Shown: piece after piece, positions 7,413 to 14,409 of the stretch
Numbering within the stretch: the stretch's first letter is position 1
How the letters are laid out: each line of letters begins with the position of its first letter
NCBI RefSeq assembly: GCF_000313135.1
Contig: NW_004457603.1
Coordinates: forward strand, 3,054-17,462
Source: Acanthamoeba castellanii str. Neff
Lineage: Eukaryota; Discosea; Longamoebia; Acanthamoebidae
Length of the DNA stretch: 14,409 bases
Direction: 5' to 3'
Translations under genes and position numbers: made by a program
The notes under the pieces: model-generated
Database searches by the model: none
Seen by the model: only the letters and a program-made list of their open reading frames with translations
What the model was told of the DNA's origin: nothing

Positions 7413-8527
7413 TTGTCACAGCAGGAGGACCTAGCAGCATCAGGTGAGGAAATGCCAGCTGAAGAAGGGGGCCTGGGCTGGATAGCGCTGGCTGAACAGG
7501 AGGACCACATCAAGCAAGAGGACCCCAAGGCCATGGAGGACACCAAGCACAAGGAGCTCTCCATCAACAACATCCAATGGCTGCAGAGGGAGGACCCTGA
7601 CCTGCAACTGCTCATTCATTACCTCAAGCGGCAGGAGCTGCCTGACAACCCAAAGCTGAGCCAGCACATCATCCTCAAAGCTGGACAGATGGACCTTGAC
7701 AAAGACAGCCTCCTGTGACATTTCTGGTGGACATGGTGAGGAGACTGGTGCACTGACACCTGCTGCCAGCTTGTGGTGCCCACAGCCCTCATGGAGACAG
7801 TGATGATGGCCATGCATGATGACCTACTGGCTGGACACTTCAGAGAAAAGAGGATGATTGAGTGGGCCAAACAACACTACTGGTGGTGTGGGATGTTCTC
7901 CCAGATTGAGAGATAACCAATGGCTGGCTTGCCACTGGTATTGACTGGAGTAGCCCCAGTGTTCGACCTTTGGGATTGTTTCACTGTTGGCAGGTCAGGC
8001 AGGTGGCTACCCATCTGGTTGATCTGGGACCACTACCCCAATCACACCACAGGAACAAGCACATTCTTGTGTTTGTAGACTACCTCACCAAGTGGCTGGA
8101 GGCCTATGTGCTACCCAATGCCATGGCTGAGGTGGCCTGTGTCTACGTTGAGCAGATCATCTGCTGGCACAGGGCACCTGAGGCACTACTATCTGACCAC
8201 AGCAAGCAGTTCCTCAGTGAGATTGTGTGTTATGTGAATGAGTTTCTGCAAGTGTGCAAGGTCAACATGACACCCTACCACCCCCAGACAGACAGACTGG
8301 TCAAGCAGTTCAACAGCACACTCAAGAACCTGCTGGCCAAGTTCAGAAACAACCACCAGGATAACTGGGACAACCTCCTGCCATATGTGCTCTCTGCATA
8401 CCAGACCAGCACTCACAAGGCCACAGGGGACACACCATTCTATCTACTCTACAGCCACTACCCCTACCTACCCATCAATATCACAAGCCACACAATCAAG
8501 AGCAGATCAGCCACAACACCTGAGTGA
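7413..8527 (+). pseudogene. pol: Integrase (DD35E) with catalytic Glu replaced by Lys
   Basis: Frame 3 carries the N-terminal part: LVVPTALMETVMMAMHDDLL then AGHF, supplying the two His of the HHCC zinc domain. The CC half is not recognisable. A shift at about 7970 moves to frame 2: VDLGPLPQS (first Asp near 8021), NKHILVFVDYLTKW, LLSDHSKQF (second Asp at 8195-8197), MTPYHPQTDR and LVKQFNSTLKN. The Lys at 8303-8305 lies exactly 36 codons after the second Asp, so it occupies the DD35E glutamate. GAG to AAG after a C is a CG-to-CA type change. DNWDNLLPYVLSAYQTSTHK is the usual tail. Stop at 8525. It should be unable to integrate. Confidence 0.9.
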
Positions 8528-8905
8528 CACAGGAGTGAGCTGGTGAATCAACTACATGATGCTCACGCCTACGCACATGTGAACCAAGAGTGGGTGCAGC
8601 AATCAGATCAAAGGGCATTTGACTTCCAACAAGAGCAGAGCCACTACCACGCTGGGGACAAGGTGTGGCTCCAGGCAGCCCACCTCCCTTGTGGCAAGAT
8701 GGCCAAGCTTGCACATATGTAGAAAGGCCCCTACCAAGTAAGTGAGGCGAGGGGGCAGCTGGTGTTGGCCCTCCAGCATGTCAACAACCTGCATGACCAA
8801 CAAGTAGTCAGTGTCTGACGTGTCAAGCTGTGCCAACTAGATGAGGGCCTAGCTGACTTCATGCAATGGCTATGAGATCAACAGGCCAGAGACACAGATG
8901 ATGGT
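8528..8905 (+). pseudogene. pol: GPY/F-like C-terminal integrase region
   Basis: Past the stop the reading continues as HAYAHVNQEWVQQSDQ, AGDKVWLQAAHLP, KMAKLAHM, then TAG, KGPYQV. This is the post-core module of Ty3/gypsy integrases (GDKVWL... and W.GPY.V). It helps DNA binding and multimerisation in the family. Stops include the TAG at about 8719 (a Trp site in the family) and a TGA in VSV-stop-RVKLCQ near 8817. Confidence 0.72.
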
Positions 8906-9118
8906 GAAGACATTGAGATTGAGGCCATCCTCAATGACTGACCTTGAGGAGAGTGTGGGTGGCAGTTCCTTGTCTGATATGCAGGGCACATGGCCTGGTA
9001 CAACACATGGGTCAATGAAGAGGATCTACAGGATGATGAGCTACTTCCCTGCTACCTACATGAAAAACTCAAGGATGCCTCTACTGAGGTGTTGTTGCAC
9101 ATGCCTTGACAGAAATTG
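8906..9118 (+). pseudogene. Chromodomain at the integrase C-terminus
   Basis: EDIEIEAILND, two TGA codons (8939 and 8945), GECGWQFLV, a TGA at 8975, YAGHMAWYNTWVNEEDLQDD and LLPCYLHEKLKD follow the chromodomain pattern: an IE.IL start, a Y/FLV.W/Y.G strand, a TW....L strand and a C-terminal helix. Chromodomains on integrases steer insertion to marked chromatin. All three TGAs are placed where an Arg or a similar codon would fit the family. The domain is degraded, so the call rests on the spacing of hydrophobic and aromatic residues. Confidence 0.62.
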
Positions 9119-9151
9119 AAATGTCACTGACACAACAAGCCTGATTAGTAT

Positions 9152-9159
9152 GGGAGGAG
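9152..9159 (+). other. Polypurine tract GGGAGGAG
   Basis: An all-purine run directly abuts the TG start of the 3' LTR, as expected for the plus-strand primer in LTR retrotransposons. It supports placing the LTR start at 9160 instead of at the earlier TG at 9151. Confidence 0.6.
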
Positions 9160-9365
9160 TGAGATGCAGACTCATGCCCACATCCCACTCCTCCTATACG
9201 TGTCAATACTGTTCTCCCTTTGTTCCCACTTCCCTATCTCCAACCCCTTTATCTAGATCCAAGTTTGTGTTGGTCAATGGCTATTTTATATATACACACC
9301 TCTTCTACCTATTCCTTGGCCTCCTAGTACATATACATCCCAAACCTCACATGCACCATGTGTCA
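9160..9365 (+). repeat. 3' LTR, 206 bp, CpG-depleted
   Basis: It begins TGAGATGCAG and ends CCATGTGTCA. Against the 5' LTR, 16 of 17 CpG sites are changed (12 to CA, 4 to TG); one survives near 9199. Other differences are two A-to-T changes near 9192-9194 and a CTC insertion at about 9321. The TATATATA promoter core is unchanged. Confidence 0.92.
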
Positions 9366-9369
9366 GGAG
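9366..9369 (+). repeat. Target-site duplication GGAG, right copy
   Basis: GGAG follows the terminal CA of the 3' LTR and matches the four bases before the 5' LTR. Four bases is short, so chance agreement is possible, but both flanks are exactly at the LTR ends. Confidence 0.65.
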
Positions 9370-11311
9370 TGTTTTGTGTTTACTAACACTCTCCCCAGCT
9401 CTGTGACATTTGCAGCCCCAGTGGCACATGAAAGAGAGCAAGAATGATCATCCTCTTTGTGTGAATGTGAGAGGGAAGTGCCAGCACCAGCAGCAAGAAC
9501 AGCAAGGTGAGAATCCTGTAACATGGTGGCGAGTGAGATCATGATGTGCAAGGAAGAGGAAGGCAATGCAAGACTTGCCACCCCACATGTTGTGTGTGTG
9601 TGGCAGGCCACATAACATCACAGCTTTCAGCAAGAACTGAACATACCCACAGACCATCCGTGAAAGTGTGATGCAGATGAATTGAAGTACTTGATCAGAG
9701 TGTTGCCTGGGTGAGGATGAGTGTGTCTGCCAATGCTGTGTGTGACAAGACGTCACACTGCACACACATCAACCTAACATGTTGATCTGTAACTGGCTTG
9801 AACTGAGAGCCTATGGTGATGATCATGTAGTCCTGAATCTGAGCAGCACCTACATGTGCTGCAAGACCATTGCTGTGGGGCGATGGCCAGCTTGGCTGAT
9901 GTACCCAAGAACTGCCATAAGCATTGGTTTTATTCTTCTGTGGACAACATCACCTTACATATTGTCTAGATAGGCTTGTACTTGAGGAGAGGAAGTTACC
10001 AGTGAGGGTAAGGTTATGTTCTAACCAACACACTACACAATAGATTGATCTTTTCATCAGTTGCTACTTGTTGTGCCACCATAGGAACACAAGAGCTGCC
10101 TCATCTTATGGATTGTTACAAGGTTGAGGGTGGCCATGTGGTAGACAGGGCTGTAACTGCTGTGGCTGAGGTGGTGGCAAAAGACTTGAAGGTGAGGGTA
10201 GAGAGGGTGATGGTGCTCTTTGGCTTTCTCAATGTTGAAGCAGGCAAGTTGAGAGGTATGGGTAATTTCCTTTTTGTCCAGTTGATGTCACTTCAACCTT
10301 GCTGTTTGTGTTTGGCTCCACACCCCCACTTTTGTTTCATTTGTGCCCCACACCTGTTTCACATTCTTGAGTGAGGACAAAAAAGGAATGAGACATCACT
10401 GTTGCCACCACTTTACTTTTTGACAATTGTTGTCAAATCTTGTAAACTGTTACTTTTTTTGTTAAAAACCTAAAGTTGTTGCTGCTCACATGAGTTACCA
10501 TCATTACAATGTGGGAAACATGATCATGATGCAGATGATGAATGTCACCCAGAGAGGGAGTGAGACCAGTGAGACCATCAGAGGATGAGGCCATGCAGGT
10601 GGGGGTGTGTGCATGTGCATAAGCAGTTATCCATGAGGAAGGAGCTTTGTTGAGATGACTCTTTGAACAAAAGGAATAGAGGAGCTACAAGAGAAGACAA
10701 GAGAAGAGATGAGAGAGAGTGTGTGCACTGTACAGTTCACCATGATGCTATGATGATTTGGAAGGCATCTTTTATTCCCCAGAGTCCAGGTATTTTTTGA
10801 CAATATCATTTGCCTTAGCTCAAGATATGCACACCACTTATCTGTTGATAGGTGTGAAAAGTGCAAAGCAAACAGAAAGGACATACTGTTCCACTCACAG
10901 TGGGTCTGTCCATGAGCCTGGGTCTTGATGAGGAGATTGGCTTCAGTGACTTCCTCAGGGGTATGCACGCCTCTCTGCTCTCTTGTCTTTGCTGTCATGG
11001 TGAAATCTGCACTTGTAGCACCAAGGCCAGTCCTGTGGCTGAGTCCCTGGAGTAACACTTCATCTTCCATTCATGTCACATAGAGCAAAGATGTTGAGGA
11101 AAAGAATGAGAGTTTAACATACATAGGCTGAAGATATTTGCACATTTGTTCTGGTTCATTAGGATAGTGCTTGGAAATGTGGTGGACTAGTGCAGAATAG
11201 GTGAGGAGAGGTGTGGTGGGAGGGTGATTGGCTTCACACATGGCATGAACATCATGCCAGGTCATGGCCACTGGCAGATGGATTGTCCCATCAGGAAGAT
11301 GATCTCCTATA
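9370..11311. other. CpG-poor intergenic DNA with no firm gene
   Basis: About 1.9 kb with few CpGs and no recognisable long coding domain. Open frames are short and on both strands. The best exon-like segment is 10085-10191 on the plus strand. It lies between an AG (CCACCATAG) and a GTGAGG donor-like site and reads ELPHLMDCYKVEGG then HVVDRAVTAVAEVVAKDLK, which has coding-like composition but no family I recognise. A 147-codon minus frame at 10627-11070 has no recognised motif. A purine run (GAGAGAAGACAAGAG type) lies near 10680-10715. No RNA gene, CRISPR array or tandem array is seen. Confidence 0.4.
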
Positions 11312-12347
11312 AGAACTTGTGGTCATTTGAAATGAGAGGTCACAAATGACTGTGGAATTTTTGTTGTGCTAAAATTGTGTGAGATTTGACATTTTTGATT
11401 TATAGGGCAGTTTTGAAGATATGGATATGCATGTGTGATTTTGACATGCTAGACCGCTGCTTATAAGTCATATTGAGGGATTTGAGATGAAAATGATTTC
11501 ATAAAAACTTGGAATTTGTGGAGTTAAAAGTGATTTTAGCAGTGTGGAATGGAGTGGAATTTTAACTTCAGGAATAGTGCTCCAATTCAGCACAAATGTG
11601 AAGAATGAAGTTCAGTGCATGTGTGCAACCAACTGAATATGGTGTGAGGTTGAACATGAACTGGATGTGAGGGCAGCATGTTGGCCACTGATTATGGAAT
11701 TGATGGAGGGTATGAAAGCAAAAGCAAGGTGCAGTTTGAGGTTGTGCAGAGGAGCACTTACACAAAACAAGCAAAGTTCTGATTTTCTAGATCATGTAGG
11801 TGTACATGATAAACTAAGTATTGGTAGGTCAAACATGTAGTCATTGTGAATGTGTATGTGATAAAGTAAGTGATGGGTCTACAGGTATGACAGGAAGAGA
11901 TGAAGGGCACTCTCCACACTGAGATGTGACAAACAGCCCCTCGGAATTGCTTGTGTAAAGAATAAAAATTGACTTTTTGTCCAGTTAAATTCCAGCAGCT
12001 GTGATTTTTCCTTTTATGGTTCTGTGTGCCAACCGTTCAGGAAAGTACCGAAAAAAATGTGCGTAGTCATCGCATACGCGTACGCGATAAAGTAAGTGTA
12101 CCAAAACATGTACATGATAGAAATTGGTCATTCCAGACCTTGACTTGATGGCCTGGTTACAGCATCATATCTCTCATTATGATGGTATTTTAATCTGCCA
12201 TTTCTCAAGATGCTCCCAATTTTGTCTTGCTATTCTTAAGTTAAAACCGTTTTTGTGTTGTCAAAACTATTATTATGAGCTTAAACTCACAAACAAAATC
12301 ACTTTTCAAAATGACTGGACCTCTCATTTCAAATGACCACAAGTTCT
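11312..12347. mobile_element. Second inverted-repeat DNA transposon, about 1.04 kb, non-autonomous
   Basis: Perfect 30-bp terminal inverted repeats occupy 11312-11341 (AGAACTTGTGGTCATTTGAA...) and 12318-12347 on the opposite strand. The flanks TATAA (left) and TATGA (right) could be a diverged 5-bp target duplication if the ends are trimmed by one base. No transposase frame of useful length is present inside. The interior is AT-rich and holds diverged copies of a short repeat. The superfamily is not assigned. Confidence 0.72.
11800..12125 (+). repeat. Dispersed short repeat units inside the second element
   Basis: Units of the form TAYRYGATAAASTAAGT recur at about 11803, 11855 and 12079, with a more degenerate copy near 12110. 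The 11855 copy and its upstream flank (GTAGTCATTGTGAATGTGTA) match the 12079 copy and its flank (GTAGTCATCGCATACGCGTA). The differences are mostly TG where the other has CG. Confidence 0.6.
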
Positions 12348-12424
12348 ATGATGTCAAACAAAGTGCCAAGCCAGCAGTGTGAGGTATCACAAGCCAAAGA
12401 GGGAGAGGGAGTGCCTTGGCATCC

Positions 12425-13272
12425 ATGAATGGCTACAGCCCCACCATGTCAAAAGATGACAAGGCACCAGACCCATTTCTTGCAGCTGAACCCATATCCC
12501 AAAGAAAATGGTAAGAAAAGGATTTCAGAGTTTCTTTGTGGCTGGCCACTTTTTTTCATAACAGGCCCTCATTGGCGGAAAACAGTAGTGCTGCACTGGA
12601 TACAACACCAGGATTGAACTTCTTGTTGGTGGAGAGGTAATCCTGTGCTTATTGAGACAAAAAGAGAAAAAGCAAACATTCTTTTCTCTGTTCAATGCCA
12701 CATCAACTGACCCAGCCACTGGCATTGGTGGTGGCAGGGGTGGCGGAGGAAGCAGTGGTGGCAGCAGAAAGTGGGGACTGGGGGCATCTTGGAATCATTG
12801 TCTGTGACCGCCCTTTCCACCAACAACCTGGTCCAATTAACTGCCCACCAACACTGTCAGTCTTAGAAGTGTTCTTCTACTGCTGACATTGTGGTGGACT
12901 TTGTTAATTGATTACCAGGTTAGTCCTCCTTCATCTCCTTCATCTACTTCTTCTTCTCTCTTCCTCCTCTCACCCATTTGTGTGAGTGTGGCACCAAGCA
13001 GGAATGGGGTACCTGATCACAGTGGGCTCCTATTATGGCTGGCTGTCAATGGTGAAGAGGCTGCTTGAGCTTGACCACCACTTCATCTTGAGCTGCAAGG
13101 CTGATGAGCTGTTCAAGTCCTGTACTCTCTTGCACCTGGGGAAGGCGAAGGGCACATCAGCATGGACCACCTACAACAGAAAGATGATTGCCTTCTCATG
13201 GTGTGACCCTTAGCATTGTGGGGAAGGCCAGCTACTTCCTTTACCTTACCTTTGCTGAACTTGGTATGTTCT
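12425..13272 (+). pseudogene. Exon-like series with tentative piggyBac-transposase similarity
   Basis: An ATG exon at 12425-12510 (MNGYSPTMSKDDKAPDPFLA...) ends in a GTAAGA donor. It joins in phase to 12565-12636 (acceptor CATAACAG, donor GTAATC), reading PSLAENSSAALDTTPGLNF. From about 12738 the frames are broken. RPFHQQPGPINCPPTLSVLE then DIVVDFVN resemble the start of a piggyBac-type DDE domain. 13006-13201, GYLITVGSYYGWLSMVKRLL, HFILSCKADELFKS and TSAWTTYNRKMIAFSWCD, resembles the later strand-helix block (DSFYTS..L...L) of that family. The usual central region of roughly 200 residues is absent. A last piece up to about 13270 ends at a GTATGT donor-like site. Similarity was judged by eye only. 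It could be a host gene derived from piggyBac, now decayed. Confidence 0.4.
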
Positions 13273-13549
13273 TGCTTTATTCATACATTTTTTTGTACAC
13301 CCTTGCTATCTGATGTGTGTTGGACGTGCAATTTGCACAATTTAGGATCATTTTATTGCACACTTTGTGTAAGTAATATTGGAAATTCATTGTGTGCACA
13401 ATGTGCATCCAACACATGATGGATAAGAAATATGCACAAATTTTTTATAATTTTATTTCACATCATATATCTGTCATCTGCCCTCAACATGAAGTATGTT
13501 CATACTGGGCATCCAATGATGAATTTACTCTCCTAACCTCCTCTTCCAT
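13273..13549. other. AT-rich intron-like stretch
   Basis: AT-rich DNA with GT near its start (GTATGTTC) and a pyrimidine-rich CTCCTCTTCCATAG at its end, as expected for an intron between the flanking exon-like blocks. No domain is recognised in its open frames. Confidence 0.35.
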
Positions 13550-14304
13550 AGCTTCATCCAGGCTGAGAATATGGAACTACCACCTGCCACATGGACACTG
13601 GCAGCAAGCTAGCACTGCTTTGCTTTACAAGGCTCATTGCTTGTCCTCCAAGAAGTGTGGTAATGTTGCCTCTCTCACTTCATCTTTATTGAATCTTTTC
13701 TGCTTCACTTACACTACTATTGTGCAATCAGGCAAGTACTTGGAGGAGCTCATCAAGCATTGGAAGACAGTGCATGAACAAACTCTGGCCATTGAGAAGG
13801 CCATTGCCAATGCTGAGGAAGCAGAGTGCCATAGAGCCTGGGGCTGCATCTCTAAAGGATCAGGTGGTGCAGCTCAAGCAACTCAACCAGTCTCCACAAG
13901 GTATCTACCTCAAAGTGGCAGACTACTACCATCAGCACCCTGCATTTTGACACATCCCTGAGGCCAAAGTCTTGACTGGAATGTGGATTGAGGATGAGGA
14001 GTGGCATGCAAGTCTCTTGCCGCTGTGTGAGGAACAGGGGCTGCAGAAGGCTGCCAGAGCATCTCCACCTCTTCTGGCCTTGCAACCTATGGGTATGACA
14101 TTCATGACAAAGATTTGGTACCATGTCTGTCCCCACTGGAGTGTTAAGTTGTTTCCTTCTAAAGTTGGCTTTATTCATAAATCAGGATGAGCTGCTTGCA
14201 GAGGAACAACATGAAGAGGAAAAGAATGTGGAGGATGAGGCCATGCAGAGTCAGGATCTCTTTGGGGTGTCCTCATCACTCAAGGAAACTGCACCTGCCA
14301 CTGT
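13550..14304 (+). pseudogene. Exon-like blocks of an unrecognised, frameshifted gene
   Basis: 13550-13657 reads HGHWQQASTALLYKAHCLSS then KKC and ends at a GTAATG donor. Acceptor CAATCAG at about 13731 joins in phase to GKYLEELIKHWKTVHEQTLA then IEKAIANAEEAE, a likely coiled coil. Near 13826 the reading shifts frame to AIEPGAASLKDQVVQLKQLN then SPQGIYLKVADYYHQHPAF, a TGA at 13948-13950, and HIPEAKVLTGMWIEDEEWHA. A further exon begins after AAATCAG at about 14187 (DELLAEEQHEEEKNVEDEAM..., acidic) and ends at a consensus GTAAGT near 14304. I do not recognise the family. The one-base shift and the TGA suggest a decayed gene; an alternative is unrecognised introns. Confidence 0.4.
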
Positions 14305-14409
14305 AAGTTTCATGTTGCTTTTGTTGTGTGTCTGCTTTCCTGTTCATGTGTATGTGGACATTCTGACATGTGTTGGATTAGTATGAATGATTTTTTTCTC
14401 TTCTCCTGA
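14305..14409. other. Probable intron start at window edge
   Basis: The sequence after the GTAAGT site is T-rich with no recognisable coding content. The next exon, if any, lies beyond the window. Confidence 0.35.

Larger units (their letters stand above)
3725..9365 (+). mobile_element. Ty3/gypsy LTR retrotransposon with C-terminal chromodomain, 5641 bp, inactive
   Basis: The element is complete in outline: LTRs of 203 and 206 bp starting TGAGATGC and ending GTGTCA, flanking GGAG copies, a primer-binding candidate three bases after the 5' LTR, and a purine tract GGGAGGAG abutting the 3' LTR. The internal order is Gag with zinc knuckle, protease, RT, RNase H, integrase, GPY/F-like region, chromodomain: the Ty3/gypsy order, with the chromodomain as in chromovirus-type lineages. 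No envelope gene is seen. Every domain is broken by stops or frameshifts. Many breaks are CG-to-TG or CG-to-CA changes. CpG density is high from the 5' LTR into gag and falls sharply from about 5300 onward. Confidence 0.9.

Noticed and set aside
5067..8977. TGA recoding (TGA read as an amino acid) to explain the many in-frame TGAs in gag and pol
   Set aside because: TGAs occur with frameshifts, TAA and TAG stops and lost catalytic residues, and sit where CGA arginines are expected. CpG decay explains them without recoding. The serpin frame has no internal TGA.
3719..9365. LTR start at the earlier TG (3719 and 9151)
   Set aside because: That choice leaves no purine tract before the 3' LTR and no target duplication. 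Starting at TGAGATGC gives both.
3725..9365. Inter-element recombination or assembly chimera to explain LTR differences
   Set aside because: Matching GGAG flanks and the near absence of non-CpG differences favour one insertion. Not fully excluded, because a 4-bp match is short.
3725..9365. Fungal-type repeat-induced point mutation (RIP)
   Set aside because: Changes are restricted to CpG, not the CpA-biased pattern of classical RIP, and one LTR is spared. The gene content is animal-like.
9150..9386. Short plus-strand frame overlapping the 3' LTR
   Set aside because: It lies within the LTR and matches a frame in the 5' LTR only because the LTRs are duplicates; it is not a gene.
10627..11070. 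147-codon minus-strand frame
   Set aside because: No domain, no splice or promoter context and weak composition; probably chance in CpG-poor DNA.

Overview
The window looks like nuclear DNA from an animal, probably an arthropod or another invertebrate. The main reasons are a serpin gene split by four short introns (68-78 bp), a chromodomain-bearing Ty3/gypsy retrotransposon, a LINE fragment, two DNA transposons with inverted ends, and exon-like blocks with GT..AG borders. Nothing resembles a prokaryotic operon. The species cannot be fixed from this sequence.

Layout: 1-1010 is a decayed LINE reverse-transcriptase tail, interrupted at 499-962 by a small inverted-repeat transposon. 1015-1307 is a broken piece of a ribonucleotide reductase small-subunit gene. 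1327-1893 is a GC-rich open frame, probably a terminal exon of an unknown plus-strand gene. It converges with a complete minus-strand serpin gene (2051-3524; five exons, 393 residues predicted) that has a TATA-like promoter near 3595. 3725-9365 is a 5.6-kb Ty3/gypsy element with both LTRs, a 4-bp target duplication, a primer site, a polypurine tract, and gag, protease, RT, RNase H, integrase and chromodomain remnants, all broken. 9370-11311 shows no firm gene. 11312-12347 is a second inverted-repeat element. 12425-13272 holds exon-like pieces with tentative piggyBac-like similarity. 13550-14304 holds exon-like pieces of an unrecognised, frameshifted gene.

The most striking signal is a sharp CpG mosaic. 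About 1325-5300 (unknown exon, serpin, 5' LTR, start of gag) is CpG-rich; the DNA on both sides is strongly CpG-poor, and many breaks there are CG-to-TG or CG-to-CA changes. The two LTRs of the one retrotransposon show it best: 16 of the 17 CpGs of the 5' LTR are TG or CA in the 3' LTR, with only two other substitutions and one 3-bp indel between them. The same process appears to have hit the RT YxDD motif, the integrase catalytic Glu, and several conserved Arg codons (now TGA). The simplest reading is that the serpin promoter and the 5' LTR beside it stayed unmethylated while the rest of the insertion was methylated and decayed. The serpin has an unusual reactive-loop hinge that argues against protease inhibition by the classical mechanism.
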